This document shows positions 54,940 to 64,000 of a stretch of DNA of 64,000 nt, in pieces. Made by a program: the position numbers and the translations under genes. The DNA is from Myxococcales bacterium (GTDB lineage: Bacteria; Myxococcota_A; UBA9160; UBA4427): assembly GCA_012959805.1 (NCBI GenBank), contig DUCN01000026.1:1-64000 (forward strand). The letters run 5' to 3'. Below the pieces are notes generated by a model. The model did no database searches. It saw only the letters and a program-made list of their open reading frames with translations, and had not been told where the DNA came from. Each line of letters begins with the position of its first letter. Position 1 is the stretch's first letter.

Positions 54940-56748
54940 TCAGCGCTTGCGCTGGCTCTTGGCCAGAACCCGTTTGCGCAGCCGGAGCGACTCCGGCGTG
55001 ACCTCGAGCAACTCGTCGTCCTCGATCCAGGCGAGCGCCTCCTCGATCGACATGTTGCGATAAGGAGTAATGATGACATTCTCGTCTCGACCCGATGCAC
55101 GCATGTTGTCGAGTTTCTTGGCGCGGGTCAGATTCACGTTCAAATCATTCGCACGACGCGCCTCGCCAACGATCTGTCCCTCGTACACGTCGACACCCGG
55201 GGGCACGAAGAGTGTTGCACGCTCCTGGATCTTGAAGATCGAGAACGGCGTAGTCCTGCCCTGATCCGTGCACACGGCGGGTCCGACACCCCGACCCGGA
55301 AGATCTCCCGCGTAGGGCTCGAAGCCTTCGACACTGCGATAGAGAATGCCCTCGCCGCGGGTGTCCGTGAGGAATTCTCCGCGATAACCGAAGAGGCCAC
55401 GACTCGGGACGATGAAGCGCATCTGCACGCGATCACCATGATGCTCCATCGAATCCATCCGGCCCTTGCGCTGTGCCAACTTCTCCATCACCGATCCGGC
55501 GGCGTTTTCAGGGACGTCAATCACGACTTCTTCGACCGGCTCACACTTTTCGCCGTCGATCTCCTGAACGATGATTTCAGGTCGCGAAACGGCGAACTCA
55601 AAGCCTTCACGACGCAGCGTTTCGATCAGCACAGCGAGTTGCAACTCGCCGCGGCCCGATACAGCGAACGTATCAAGCTTGTCCGTTCGGTCGATCTGGA
55701 TCGAAACATTGGACATCGACTCGCGATCGAGGCGCTCCCCGATCTGGCGACTCGTGACGAATTTGCCTTCGCGACCGGCGAAGGGCGAATTATTCACCGA
55801 TAGATGAATTCGGATCGTCGGGGGATCGATGGCGATTCGAGGCAGCGCCTCGGGCGTGCTTGGATCACAGATCGTGTCGCCGATGTCGATGTTGTCGACC
55901 CCAGCGATAATTACAATATCCCCGGCACGCCCTTCTTCGAGATCCACGCGGTCGATTCCGCGCGTTCCAAAGAGCTTTGTGATGCGGAATGAATCAAGCA
56001 CTCCGTCTTCGCGCAGGCGAACGACTTGTGCTCCGCGCTTCAGACGTCCGCGCATGACGCGACCAATCACGAGTCGGCCGACGTACGCGTCATAACCCAG
56101 GGTGACCGCCTGAAACTGTAGCGGCCCGCTTTCTTGGACCTTCGGCGCCGGTGCATGCTTGATGATGGCATCGAGCACGGGAATCAGGTCCTTCATTTCC
56201 CCGCCGTATTCCGTCGAAGCAACGCCCTGTTTCGCGGAAGCGTAGACAATCGGGAAATCGAGCTGCATATCGTTGGCGCCCAGCTCCACGAGCAGGTCGA
56301 AGACTTCGGTCACCACCTCTTCGGCACGCTCTTCGGCACGATCGATCTTGTTGACGATCAGAATCGGGCGCAAGCCATGCTCGAGCGCCTTTCGAAGAAC
56401 GAAACGAGTCTGGGGCATCACGCCTTCGTAGGCATCGCATAACAAGAGTGCCGCTTCGGCCATTCCCAGGACACGTTCCACTTCACCACCGAAATCGGAG
56501 TGGCCGGGTGTGTCGACGAGTTGAATGCGCACGCCTTCATACTCGATGGATGTGCTCTTGGATTGGATCGTAATCCCACGCTCTCGCTCGATATCGCCCG
56601 AGTCCATGACGCGCTCTTCAACCGCGGCGTTCTCTCGGAATGCACCGCAGGCACGCAGCAGGCCATCGACCAGTGTTGTCTTGCCATGGTCGACATGGGC
56701 AATGATGGCCACGTTGCGTAAATCGTTTCGGACTTCGGACTCGGACAT
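54940..56748 (-). CDS. typA: Ribosome-associated GTPase TypA/BipA
   Basis: 602 aa, full length. A translation-factor GTPase acting on the ribosome under stress or cold. G1 is [16 protein letters not shown]2 region [10 protein letters not shown]3 [16 protein letters not shown] and G4 NKIDR. The TypA-specific C-terminal domain is shown by [20 protein letters not shown], then RKGRMD and [17 protein letters not shown]. The C-terminal [13 protein letters not shown] is basic, as usual. Monocistronic by position. Confidence 0.97.
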   Translation of the reverse strand: MSESEVRNDLRNVAIIAHVDHGKTTLVDGLLRACGAFRENAAVEERVMDSGDIERERGITIQSKSTSIEYEGVRIQLVDTPGHSDFGGEVERVLGMAEAALLLCDAYEGVMPQTRFVLRKALEHGLRPILIVNKIDRAEERAEEVVTEVFDLLVELGANDMQLDFPIVYASAKQGVASTEYGGEMKDLIPVLDAIIKHAPAPKVQESGPLQFQAVTLGYDAYVGRLVIGRVMRGRLKRGAQVVRLREDGVLDSFRITKLFGTRGIDRVDLEEGRAGDIVIIAGVDNIDIGDTICDPSTPEALPRIAIDPPTIRIHLSVNNSPFAGREGKFVTSRQIGERLDRESMSNVSIQIDRTDKLDTFAVSGRGELQLAVLIETLRREGFEFAVSRPEIIVQEIDGEKCEPVEEVVIDVPENAAGSVMEKLAQRKGRMDSMEHHGDRVQMRFIVPSRGLFGYRGEFLTDTRGEGILYRSVEGFEPYAGDLPGRGVGPAVCTDQGRTTPFSIFKIQERATLFVPPGVDVYEGQIVGEARRANDLNVNLTRAKKLDNMRASGRDENVIITPYRNMSIEEALAWIEDDELLEVTPESLRLRKRVLAKSQRKR

Positions 56749-56994
56749 AGCGGACTCTCGGTTTTAGGAGATTGGGTTGGCATACACCTGTCGCAGCCCA
56801 ATGTTCTTCGGTCATGCGAGCGACCGAATTCAGAGCGAAGCGCAGAGCGCGATACACACGGGGATCAGGAGCCTCGTTGCCCCCCGGCTCAAGGCGCGCG
56901 CAGGCTAGCGCAGACCGGGACAAATGCCCGTTTTCATTCGAATTTTCCGGCCTCGGGCTGGAGAGCGGCTCGGGCTGGTAGAGGGGACCCCTGG

Positions 56995-57660
56995 CTAGTT
57001 CGAGGCTGAAAAAATCAGCTCGACGCGTGTCCTGGACTCAGCACGGCGGGATTCGACCCGTCCACCCAGTCGCCGGAGCAGCTCCCGAGCAAGCGCCACA
57101 GCGAGAGGCCGACCACGCAGCGATGCCGCCGCCGAGAGATCCTCTTCCGAGCCATCGTCCTCCATGAAGAAAACGGATTCCCCCTCTCGCGCAACAACGC
57201 CGAGCCTAATCGTTCCGCCACTCGGCGTCACGGCGAGCGTCACGTCGATGAGCACGATCAGGAGCGGATGAAGCCAATCCGCTTCGGGTGTGGGGAGCGG
57301 GTCCGAATCGCTTGGCGCCTCAATCCCCACAGACACCCCTCGCGTCCCCTCATTCTCGAGATGCTGCTTGATGGCCACGAGGAGCCCGGACCAGGCCGCA
57401 CCGCTCGCGGTGCGCGTCTGCGAAGACAAGAGAGGCCGTAGGAGAGCGAGCATCGGGCCTGCACGGCCAGCCAGACCATCGATTTCCACCGAAGCCTGCG
57501 CGAGCGAACGCGGGTCCAGATCTTCGTCGAGTAGATGCGCCTGAATCCGAACAGCGCCCAGATGGTTGCCGATCTCATGAGCGATCGCGAAGACCAGATC
57601 GTGGACTGGCGAGTCCTGGACATCCACCACGGTCCTCTCTTTTCCGCTCGTCTCTTCCAA
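56995..57660 (-). CDS. Histidine-kinase-like protein with degenerate ATP-binding domain
   Basis: 221 aa, soluble, no sensor or transmembrane region. Residues 22-60 resemble a HisKA dimerisation helix: VFAIAHEIGNHLGAVRIQAH carries the H-box with His. The rest (about 115-215) resembles an HATPase_c domain: TPSGGTIRLGVV and FFMEDDGSEEDL. Both Asn residues of the N-box are replaced (VLIDVTLAVTP). A D-x-G remains. It is more likely an adaptor or phosphotransfer protein than an active kinase. No response regulator adjacent. A 246-bp gap separates it from typA. Confidence 0.6.
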   Translation of the reverse strand: MEETSGKERTVVDVQDSPVHDLVFAIAHEIGNHLGAVRIQAHLLDEDLDPRSLAQASVEIDGLAGRAGPMLALLRPLLSSQTRTASGAAWSGLLVAIKQHLENEGTRGVSVGIEAPSDSDPLPTPEADWLHPLLIVLIDVTLAVTPSGGTIRLGVVAREGESVFFMEDDGSEEDLSAAASLRGRPLAVALARELLRRLGGRVESRRAESRTRVELIFSASN

Positions 57661-57883
57661 CGGGATTCGTCTCCAGACCGAGAAAGACCCTAAAATGGGC
57701 CATCAGACTCTCGGCCCCAGAAGTGGCGAATTCAAATCGCCCGCCCTGCTTTGCTCCAACCTCGGCGTGCCCGTACAATGCGTGCCGATCACTTTGTGCG
57801 CAATGCCTTTTCGAAGGCTCCCTCGATGATCTCACGACCATCACCGAAGGTGGCGTGCCTGCGAAAGGCAAAAACGACAGCCT

Positions 57884-58297
57884 ATGTCCAAGGAAGCTCC
57901 CGCAAGCGATCGACTCGAACGCATTTCGAGCAAACTTCATCTCGACGACTACGAACGGCACATTTTCCTCTGTGTCGGAGGGGACTGCGCGCCCTCCGAG
58001 GAGCAGGAACAAGCCTGGCAGTTCTTGAAACGCAGACTCAAAGAACTTGAGCTTGTCGACATCGAGGGTGGCGTTTTTCGATCGAAGGCCGGCTGCCTGC
58101 GAGTCTGCACCGAGGGACCGGTGGCCGTCGTGTATCCGGAAGCGACATGGTACCGGCACTGCGACGAGACCAATCTCGAACGCATCATTCAAGAACACCT
58201 GGTCCTCGGCCAACCCGTCGCGGATCTCGTGATCGCGCGAAACGAAATTTGCGGTGGTGGCCACGTGACGGCGGACACTGATGGCGGGGCCACGTAG
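57884..58297 (+). CDS. (2Fe-2S) thioredoxin-like ferredoxin
   Basis: 137 aa. Thioredoxin-like [2Fe-2S] ferredoxin pattern: [15 protein letters not shown] near residue 26-40 and [20 protein letters not shown] near 68-87, which supply the four cysteines (C-x5-C then C-x3-C). The ending [10 protein letters not shown] adds a fifth Cys. These proteins carry electrons in the cytoplasm. Its stop codon is immediately followed by the ATG of the PP2C-like gene. Confidence 0.85.
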   Translation: MSKEAPASDRLERISSKLHLDDYERHIFLCVGGDCAPSEEQEQAWQFLKRRLKELELVDIEGGVFRSKAGCLRVCTEGPVAVVYPEATWYRHCDETNLERIIQEHLVLGQPVADLVIARNEICGGGHVTADTDGGAT

Positions 58298-59128
58298 ATG
58301 GGAATGCAGACTGCCTTTCTACGAGGCCGCGAACATCAGCTGGTCGGAGACGTCGAGCTCAAGGGCCTGGGACCAGCAGCGATTGCGCTCTCGCGCGGAG
58401 GTGCGCAGAAAACCTACTCTTATACAGATCCCAACGAAGACTGTGTTGCCTTTGCCATCGGTGAGGGCGGGCAGGTTGCGGTCGCCGCCGACGGGCATCA
58501 TGGAGAGCTCGGATCCGAAGCCGCCGTGCAGACGATTCTCGAAGAATTCGCGGAAGAGTGGACCGCGGCCTCGGCCCCCGCGAGCAGTCCAGACGAGTGG
58601 CGCAGCCTCGGCCTCGATGCCCTCCTGCATGCGAATCGAGCCATCCTCGAAGTGGCCGGACGAAACCAGATTCCACCGGCGCCCACGACTTTTACCTTGG
58701 CCCTAGTCCGCCCCGAGGACAATCTCCTGCTTTCACTTTCGGTCGGAGACAGTCATGTCTTTGCGGTTGATCGCGGCGCAGCACGGGAACTCGGCAACCG
58801 AGACCCGGATTGGAAATTCACGCCCTTCCTCGGATACGAGGAAGCCGGCCGCTCTATGATGGAGGAGTACTCCATCATCAGAGTCCATGAACTAACAGAT
58901 CTGCGCGCGATTGTACTCGCAACGGATGGGCTCTCGGAGCCTGGAATCGGCGTCGTAGACCCTGCACGCGAAGTCTGTAGCCAGGTCGCACAGGTCGAAC
59001 TCGATAATCGACCGGACCAATTTGCCGTCGAAACCTGCCGCGGCGTGCTCGAGACGGCCCTGCGCGCCCACCTTCGACAGAAGGCGGGCGACAACATGGG
59101 ATGTGCCGTGCTCTGGGTCGGCCGTTAG
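58298..59128 (+). CDS. PP2C-type protein phosphatase-like protein
   Basis: 276 aa starting directly after the ferredoxin stop (zero-base gap). PP2C metal sites: NEDCVAFAIG (about 47-56), VAAADGHHGELGSEA (DGHHG, about 62-76), ATDGLSEPG (about 205) and GDNMGCAVLWVG at the end. FSLSVGDSHVFAVD-like LLLSLSVGDSHVFAV corresponds to the GDS motif. All main Asp residues are present, so Ser/Thr phosphatase activity is plausible. No kinase nearby; co-translation with a redox protein is notable. Confidence 0.83.
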   Translation: MGMQTAFLRGREHQLVGDVELKGLGPAAIALSRGGAQKTYSYTDPNEDCVAFAIGEGGQVAVAADGHHGELGSEAAVQTILEEFAEEWTAASAPASSPDEWRSLGLDALLHANRAILEVAGRNQIPPAPTTFTLALVRPEDNLLLSLSVGDSHVFAVDRGAARELGNRDPDWKFTPFLGYEEAGRSMMEEYSIIRVHELTDLRAIVLATDGLSEPGIGVVDPAREVCSQVAQVELDNRPDQFAVETCRGVLETALRAHLRQKAGDNMGCAVLWVGR

Positions 59129-59164
59129 GCGATCCGCACGAAGATCACGAAGAAAAAGGAATCG

Positions 59165-60313
59165 TTAGTCGGAGATCATCTCGGCAACACGATCCGCAAT
59201 GGCCAGCGCCGCCGTCAACCCCGGCGACTCGATGCCGATACAAGCGATGAAACCCGGCGCGGCGTACGACGAGGCCTCCTCTACGACAAAATCCTCGAAG
59301 GAGCCCCCTTCCGCCGCGCGCTTCGGACGAATTCCCGCATAGTCTGGTCTTAGCTTTTCAGGGCCCAGCGAAGGCAGATAACGGCGAATCGACTTCGAGA
59401 ACAAGACAGCCTTCGCTGGATCCACTCCGAAATCCGGCGGATCGACCTTTTCGACATATTCGACATCTGGCCCGAATCGAACTCGACCCGCGAGATCCAA
59501 AGTGGCATGAATGCCGAGCCCCGCCGTCCCGGGCACCGGATAGATGAGTCGCCCGAGCGAGATTCTCGAGGCGGGCACAAGGGAGAAATAGTCGCCCTTG
59601 CACCAGAATTGTCGCCAACCGAGCGCGTCAACATCGAGCCCCGCCAGCGTTGCAACCCGGTCGGCGTCTAGGCCTGCCGCATCGATCACGCAGCCCGCGT
59701 CGATCTCCTCCGAGCCTCCATCACCTCGAGAAATGTCGAGCCGCCAGCCAAACGATCGCGGCGTGAGAGATCGAACGGATTGGCCAAGGGAAAGAACGGC
59801 CCCTTTTGATTCTGCCGCGGCAAGCAAGGAGAGACATAACGCTTGCCCATCGACGATTCCAGTTTCTTTGGAGTGCAGGGCGCCGCGGGCGCGAACGTCC
59901 GGTTCGAGCCGCCGAACCTCTGCCTCATCGATCAGCTCGAGGCCGGCAACGCCGTTGGCCTGACCTTTCGCGAGCAGCTGGTCGAGGACTTCGAGTTCTC
60001 CTTCATGCGTTGCGACGATGAGCTTGCCAAGACGACGGGTCTCGACTCGTTTTTCTTTGCTCCAGGCGTAGAGTCGCTCCCGGCCGGCCACACACAGCTC
60101 GGCCTTCAGACTTCCCGTCGGATAGTACAGGCCAGCGTGAATGACCTCGCTGTTTCGACTCGTGATGCCGCTTGCGATCTGCGCGTCGCGTTCGAGAATC
60201 AAGACCGAGCGCCCGACCCTCGCGAGTGCCTGGGCAATGGCGAGACCGGTGACACCGGCGCCGATCACGACGATCTCGAAACCCGAACCCGGAACACTCG
60301 ATCGCGCGTTCAT
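59165..60313 (-). CDS. lhgO: FAD-dependent oxidoreductase, L-2-hydroxyglutarate oxidase/dehydrogenase type
   Basis: 382 aa. N-terminal Rossmann motif VVIGAGVTGLAIAQALARVG, then ERDAQIASGITSRNSEVIHAGLYYP, the region characteristic of LhgO/L2HGDH. Also ETGIVDGQALCLSLLAAAES and the C-terminal PDYAGIRPKRAAEG with GFIACIGIESPGLTAALAIA (FAD closing loop). It oxidises L-2-hydroxyglutarate to 2-oxoglutarate, feeding electrons to quinone in known enzymes. Adjacent (18 bp) to a PfkB kinase upstream on the same strand, so probably an operon. Confidence 0.9.
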   Translation of the reverse strand: MNARSSVPGSGFEIVVIGAGVTGLAIAQALARVGRSVLILERDAQIASGITSRNSEVIHAGLYYPTGSLKAELCVAGRERLYAWSKEKRVETRRLGKLIVATHEGELEVLDQLLAKGQANGVAGLELIDEAEVRRLEPDVRARGALHSKETGIVDGQALCLSLLAAAESKGAVLSLGQSVRSLTPRSFGWRLDISRGDGGSEEIDAGCVIDAAGLDADRVATLAGLDVDALGWRQFWCKGDYFSLVPASRISLGRLIYPVPGTAGLGIHATLDLAGRVRFGPDVEYVEKVDPPDFGVDPAKAVLFSKSIRRYLPSLGPEKLRPDYAGIRPKRAAEGGSFEDFVVEEASSYAAPGFIACIGIESPGLTAALAIADRVAEMISD

Positions 60314-60331
60314 GCCCCGCCGTTTCCCGCG

Positions 60332-61294
60332 TTAGAGCGACTCTCCAAACTCAGATTGATATCGGTCACGAATAGCCTCGAGGTCCAGGTCGATACTCTG
60401 AGGGCCCTGACGGGCAACTTTGAGGGAACCCATCAGACTTCCCAGACGGACACCCGTTTCCAGCGGAAGATCATTCACGATGGCGTAGAGCAGCCCGGCT
60501 CGGTACGAGTCTCCACATCCCGTTGGATCGACAACGGCCTCTGCCTTCACAACGCCGACCTCCGTTCGATCACTCGTCATATTCAGACCCGCTTCATGCC
60601 CCCCCCGGCGCAACGTCGAGCCTTCCTCGCCACGCGTAACGATCAGCGCACCGACGCGCTCGGCGATCGCATCCTCGTCGAGTCCGGTCTTCTGGCAAGT
60701 CAATTCCCATTCGTATTCATTCACGATATAGACGGATGCACCGGTTAGCGTCTCGAGCAATTCCTCGGCCTCGAGAATCGGAAGTCCCTGCCCCGGATCC
60801 ATGACGCAGTGCACGCCGCGCACTTTCAAATCACGCGCGTACTCGATCATGGCTTGCTTCCCATTCGGCGAAACGATGCCCACCGAAAAATCTTCCTTTA
60901 CATCGGCAACCCGTGCCTCATGAGCACGATCCATGGCACCCGGATGAAATGAGATGATCTGGTTCTGCGCGGCATCGGTCGTAATGAAGCAGGCCGACGT
61001 ATATTGATCTTCAAGAACCAGGAGATGATCCCGTCGAATCCCACTCTCATCCATCCACTTCTCATACGATCCGAGATCGGAACCGACGGCGGCCAGCAGA
61101 ATCGGATCGATTCCGAGTCGACAGAGATTGAAGGCGATATTCGCGCCGGTACCGCCATAGAGCTTCGACAGCTCAGGCACATGAAAAGCGACATTCAGCT
61201 TCTCGAGCTTGTCGCTGACAAAATGATTGGTAAAAAGATCCTCGAAGATCATGATGTGATCGACGGCAACCGAACCGGTCACAAGAACGGACAT
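60332..61294 (-). CDS. PfkB-family carbohydrate/nucleoside kinase (adenosine kinase-like)
   Basis: 320 aa. Ribokinase fold: opens VLVTGSVAVDHIMIFE, substrate motif KLYGGTGANIAFNLCRLG (GG-x-xxN), and the ATP/anion-hole motif VDPTGCGDSYRAGLL with catalytic Asp near residue 262. The Cys in TGCGD replaces the common Ala, as in some adenosine-kinase-like members. HMM-level substrate cannot be read by eye; the acceptor lid region LNVAFHVPELSK is typical for adenosine kinase-like proteins. Leftward, with lhgO downstream. Confidence 0.88.
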   Translation of the reverse strand: MSVLVTGSVAVDHIMIFEDLFTNHFVSDKLEKLNVAFHVPELSKLYGGTGANIAFNLCRLGIDPILLAAVGSDLGSYEKWMDESGIRRDHLLVLEDQYTSACFITTDAAQNQIISFHPGAMDRAHEARVADVKEDFSVGIVSPNGKQAMIEYARDLKVRGVHCVMDPGQGLPILEAEELLETLTGASVYIVNEYEWELTCQKTGLDEDAIAERVGALIVTRGEEGSTLRRGGHEAGLNMTSDRTEVGVVKAEAVVDPTGCGDSYRAGLLYAIVNDLPLETGVRLGSLMGSLKVARQGPQSIDLDLEAIRDRYQSEFGESL

Positions 61295-61430
61295 ACTGAG
61301 TTCTCCTACTTGTCTTTGGCGGGCCGGGAGTCTCGCGGGTCACCTCCTACACGTCAACGCCAAGCTCTCACCCCTGGCCCCTGTGGGCTCGGCCACCTCA
61401 TCGGCGGAGAACCCGCTCGTGCCCATCCAT

Positions 61431-61459
61431 TTGACGGGCACGCATTGTGTCTGTTATCC
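61431..61459 (+). promoter_or_regulatory. Probable sigma-70 promoter of the B12 unit
   Basis: TTGACG (61431-61436), a 17-bp spacer, then TTATCC (61454-61459). Predicted start near 61466, about 30 bases ahead of the riboswitch, which fits the arrangement. The -10 match is poor. Confidence 0.4.
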
Positions 61460-61495
61460 ACCGAGATGTTGAAAAAAAACTAGAGAGGGTGACCC

Positions 61496-61751
61496 TCGGT
61501 CTTGCACGTGTGTGCCGGCTCGAGGGCGGGAATTCTCTCGCTGACGCCGTGCTGAGGCCGGGGCCAGAGAGAGAATGCTTGCGGGAAGCCGGTGAAAATC
61601 CGGCACGAGCCCGTCGCTGTGACCGGGGACGGTCGTCGCATCATGCCACTGGCAGATCTCTTCCTCTGATTCGGATGTTTCGAATGATCAGGAAAGAGTT
61701 GGCTGGGAAGGCGCGACGATCGGATGATCCGGGAGTCAGAAGACCGGCCCT
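61496..61751 (+). promoter_or_regulatory. Cobalamin riboswitch
   Basis: Conserved core blocks of the adenosylcobalamin riboswitch occur in order: GGGAAGCCGGTGAAAATCCG (from 61583), CCCGTCGCTGTGACCGGGG (from 61610), the B12 box GCCACTGG (61645-61652), and the 3' part TGGGAAGG (61704) with GGATGATCCGGGAGTCAGAA and GACCGGCC. GCCGGCTCG near 61515 pairs with the final GGCC to close P1. It senses B12 and turns off downstream B12-uptake genes. The 190-bp stretch after it, to 61941, is the leader. Confidence 0.95.
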
Positions 61752-61805
61752 CTTTTAACGCCTAAGGCTCGCTCTTCTTCGAGGCAAGAGAAGAGGGATT
61801 GTCCA

Positions 61806-61835
61806 TGATCCAAGAAAGCATTTTCGTGTTCTAGT
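61806..61835 (+). CDS. Possible leader peptide, 9 aa
   Basis: ATG ATC CAA at 61806 reads MIQESIFVF then TAG, with AGAGGGA about eight bases upstream. It sits between the riboswitch and the PEP-CTERM gene. Too short to be supported by homology; it may be chance. Confidence 0.2.
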
Positions 61836-61843
61836 GAACGGCT

Positions 61844-61859
61844 TCCGAAGCTTCGGAAA
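61844..61859. repeat. 16-bp perfect palindrome in the B12 leader
   Basis: TTCCGAAGCTTCGGAA is a perfect palindrome, 93 bp after the riboswitch and 82 bp before the PEP-CTERM start. As RNA it folds to a short hairpin and could belong to the expression platform; as DNA it could be a protein operator. Confidence 0.5.
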
Positions 61860-61941
61860 CCCCGTACACATCTGCATCTTGATCTGGATCAACCCGTCTT
61901 TCTGACACGCAAGAGAGCGAACCCATTCTGAGGGTTCCGTC

Positions 61942-62781
61942 GTGCCGCTCATTCTAAAAACGAAGAGTCTCCGACTATTCGGAAGACTTGGCCTAATACT
62001 TTTCGTAACCGAACCGGCGTTGGCCGGCCCCTACAATGACCCGGGTCATGCTCCAATCACAATGTCGGCCTGGGCGACTGCAGTAGACTCATTCTCGCCT
62101 GGCCCCGTTGACATCGCGAATCCGGGTCTCGGCGTCGCCCAATTCGGATTGCCCGCCAACACCCTGGGTCCGTCGACGAATGAAGAATTCGACGTCTATT
62201 CGCTTGGCGATGGCGGCGAGATCACTCTGTTTTTCGCCGACGGGATCGCTAACGGGATCGGTGACGATTTTGCCGTCTACGAGAATGGGTTCTTTACGCC
62301 GGGCGGGCTCTTTGCCGAGTTCGCCTTCATCGAAGTCTCGAGCAACGGCATCGACTTCGCACGCTTCGATTCAACCAGCCTTCATGCCACGCCCGTCTCT
62401 TCCTTTGCCTCGGTCGACCGCACCGACTACGACAATCTTGCCGGAGACCAACCACTCGATCTCGGCACGGGTTTTGATCTCGCAGAGCTCACCAACCATC
62501 CCCTGGTCTACGCCGGACTCTTGAATCCAATCGACATCCAATATGTCCGCGTAATCGACGTCGTGGGCGATGGATCCCAGTTGGATGGACTTGGCCAGCC
62601 AGTTTATGATCCGTACGCTACAGCGTTCGCCTCGGGTGGCTTCGATATCAATGCGGTCGGTGTCTTGAATACCGTGCCCGAGCCAAGATTGGCCGTCATG
62701 CTCGCGGCGGGCGTCTTCGGGCTCGCCATGCTGTCCGTCCGTAATCGCGGGAAGCGACGATGCGCGCCCTTCGGGCCCTGA
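61942..62781 (+). CDS. PEP-CTERM sorting-domain surface protein in a B12-regulated unit
   Basis: 279 aa from GTG 61942 with GAGGG upstream. A signal peptide (about 1-28, [16 protein letters not shown]), then a beta-rich domain of about 220 residues with Gly/Asp/Asn-rich turns ([37 protein letters not shown] and [10 protein letters not shown]). The C-terminus is a PEP-CTERM tag: VPEP, a hydrophobic helix ([17 protein letters not shown]) and a basic end (RNRGKRR), which exosortase processes at the membrane or surface. Its stop overlaps the start of the TonB receptor. Position under a cobalamin riboswitch suggests a surface B12-binding or delivery role (inference). Confidence 0.87.
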   Translation: MPLILKTKSLRLFGRLGLILFVTEPALAGPYNDPGHAPITMSAWATAVDSFSPGPVDIANPGLGVAQFGLPANTLGPSTNEEFDVYSLGDGGEITLFFADGIANGIGDDFAVYENGFFTPGGLFAEFAFIEVSSNGIDFARFDSTSLHATPVSSFASVDRTDYDNLAGDQPLDLGTGFDLAELTNHPLVYAGLLNPIDIQYVRVIDVVGDGSQLDGLGQPVYDPYATAFASGGFDINAVGVLNTVPEPRLAVMLAAGVFGLAMLSVRNRGKRRCAPFGP

Positions 62782-64000
62782 TCCTCGCATTGGCCTTTCC
62801 GACTCTCGGCGGGGCCAGCGAAGAGATGAGCGACGGGAACTCTGCAGGCGACCTCGAAGGTGTCGAGCAGATGGTCGTCTACGGTGTCCGAACAGGAGAG
62901 CTCGATCGGGTCCCGGGCGCGGCCACCAACCTCATCTTCGCAGACGACTTCGTGGCAGAGCACAAAAGCCTGACGGATCTGCTCTCCGAGACGGAAGGCA
63001 TCAGCGTGCGTCGCTTCGGCGGCGCCGGGGACCGATCCGAAATCTCGATTAGAGGTTCGAGTGCGAGCCAGGTCGTCATCACGCTGGATGGCGCACGCGC
63101 CAATAGTCTACTCACCGGCGGATTCGATCTTTCGCGAATCTGCTTGCCCCTGCTCGAGCGCGTCGAGATCACGCGCGGCGCCGGTACGACAGCAGAGGGG
63201 AGCGGCGCTGTCGGGGGCGTCGTCAACATCGTCACACGGGGCGCAATCGACGGACCCGAAACGCGCCTCGCATTCAGCGGCGGCTCCTTTGAGACCTTTG
63301 AAGGCTCACTCGTTCACTCCGACACGATCGGAGAGATCGATTTCACCGTCGGGTACTGCGGGTTCGAGACCGAAGGCGATTTCGAATTTTCGCGTCCGAC
63401 CGAAATCATCGCCGGCGTTCCCGCGACCTTCGCCCACCCCACCGCGATTCGACTCAACAACGATCGGGTCCAACACGGCGGCACATTCGGACTCCATTTC
63501 CCACTCGGAAGCGGCGAAGTCGGCGTTTCCAACTACACGGTCTATTCATCCGGAGGCGAACCCGGAATCGATTCCGGAAATGGAGCCAGCGCGGGCCAAG
63601 CTCTCGAAGCACGCAGTCGAGACCTCAGCACACTGAATCAGCTCGGTTGGACCGGTTCTTCTCCGATGGGCGTCGAAGGCGACTTCCAGGCCGCCTTCTA
63701 CCACCGCTTCGAATCCTCCAGTTTTCGAAACCCGATCGTCACCTTTCGTCCGCCGATCGATGTGGAAGTTCATCTTTCGACGTTCGGCGCGCGACTCGAA
63801 GACACCTGGGACGGGAACATTCTCGATCAGGCGCATCAGACGGACATCAATGTCGATTTCGCGCACGACCGCTTGAGCAGTACCGAGCAGAGCCCTCGTG
63901 AACGACCGCGCCTGGGCGCCGCCCTGTCGGAGGCCCTCACGCTCTTTGATGAAAGACTCGTTCTGTCAGCGGGCGTACGCGTGGATTGGACACAGGGCTT
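62760..64000 (+). CDS. btuB: TonB-dependent outer-membrane receptor, BtuB-like (3' truncated by window)
   Basis: 413 codons visible; it runs off the window. ATG 62760 overlaps the PEP-CTERM gene by 22 bp. Signal peptide about 1-20 ([18 protein letters not shown]), TonB-box-like EQMVVYG near residue 37, then the plug domain: [60 protein letters not shown] and VVNIVTRG. Barrel strands follow. BtuB imports cobalamin, and control by the cobalamin riboswitch 1 kb upstream fits that. Cargo identity is by context; other corrinoid or siderophore cargo is possible. Confidence 0.93.
   Translation, partial: MRALRALILALAFPTLGGASEEMSDGNSAGDLEGVEQMVVYGVRTGELDRVPGAATNLIFADDFVAEHKSLTDLLSETEGISVRRFGGAGDRSEISIRGSSASQVVITLDGARANSLLTGGFDLSRICLPLLERVEITRGAGTTAEGSGAVGGVVNIVTRGAIDGPETRLAFSGGSFETFEGSLVHSDTIGEIDFTVGYCGFETEGDFEFSRPTEIIAGVPATFAHPTAIRLNNDRVQHGGTFGLHFPLGSGEVGVSNYTVYSSGGEPGIDSGNGASAGQALEARSRDLSTLNQLGWTGSSPMGVEGDFQAAFYHRFESSSFRNPIVTFRPPIDVEVHLSTFGARLEDTWDGNILDQAHQTDINVDFAHDRLSSTEQSPRERPRLGAALSEALTLFDERLVLSAGVRVDWTQG

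Noticed and set aside
1..64000. CRISPR arrays, tRNA or rRNA genes, prophage modules
   Set aside because: No regularly spaced direct repeats of 25-40 bp, no tRNA-like TTCGA loop with matching cloverleaf, and no phage structural genes were seen.

Overview
This is a GC-rich, densely coded chromosomal segment from a Gram-negative (diderm) bacterium. An OmpW-like barrel, a TonB-dependent receptor and a PEP-CTERM surface protein imply an outer membrane. MurE carries the DNPR motif of meso-diaminopimelate enzymes. Paired ArsA-type ATPases, PhaR, several acyl-CoA enzymes, a zinc-finger/DUF3426 protein and the division-cluster order suggest a deltaproteobacterial-grade lineage (Myxococcota or Desulfobacterota relatives). 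That placement is inference and no marker here fixes it.

Layout. 1-3500: a MerR-type regulator broken by an in-frame stop, a ParA ATPase fused to a glycogen-binding-like domain, a MinD-like protein without a P-loop, and an unknown protein. 3.6-9.5 kb: ECF sigma factor, alpha/beta hydrolase lacking its nucleophile, EI24-type membrane protein, phosphomannomutase/phosphoglucomutase, TatA, a 17-bp tandem repeat and a zinc-finger/DUF3426 protein. 9.8-14.4 kb: two coupled ArsA-family ATPases with an unknown partner, PhaR, and a histone-deacetylase-family amidohydrolase.

14.7-33.3 kb is a complete division and cell wall (dcw) cluster: mraZ, rsmH, ftsL, ftsI, murE, murF, mraY, murD, ftsW, murG, murC, murB, ftsQ, ftsA, ftsZ. 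Most junctions are ATGA-type overlaps. Four phased GTGGGR repeats (probable MraZ operators) and a hairpin lie upstream of mraZ, a strongly folded leader lies between mraZ and rsmH, and a strong intrinsic terminator follows ftsZ. FtsZ ends in two copies of its conserved C-terminal peptide.

33.3-45.4 kb is metabolic and accessory: enoyl-CoA hydratase, two small ORFs, a UGT-type glycosyltransferase, ndk, a quinone oxidoreductase, a DUF1214-like protein, MarR, an SDR, an IS3 remnant, two acyl-CoA dehydrogenases with an HxlR regulator, and an OmpW-like porin. 45.5-61.3 kb: RNase P RNA, an N-acetylglutamate-synthase-like protein, an SLC13/RCK transporter, an RpoD-family sigma factor, a metallo-beta-lactamase-fold pseudogene, uppP, thrH, a phytanoyl-CoA dioxygenase-like protein, typA, a degenerate histidine kinase, a ferredoxin/PP2C pair, an L-2-hydroxyglutarate oxidase and a PfkB kinase.

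The right end (61.4-64.0 kb) is a cobalamin-riboswitch-controlled unit: promoter, riboswitch, a short leader with a perfect palindrome, a PEP-CTERM protein, and a TonB-dependent receptor running off the window. It is the best candidate for a little-described system: a B12 uptake locus pairing an outer-membrane transporter with an exosortase-type surface protein. No tRNA or CRISPR array was seen.
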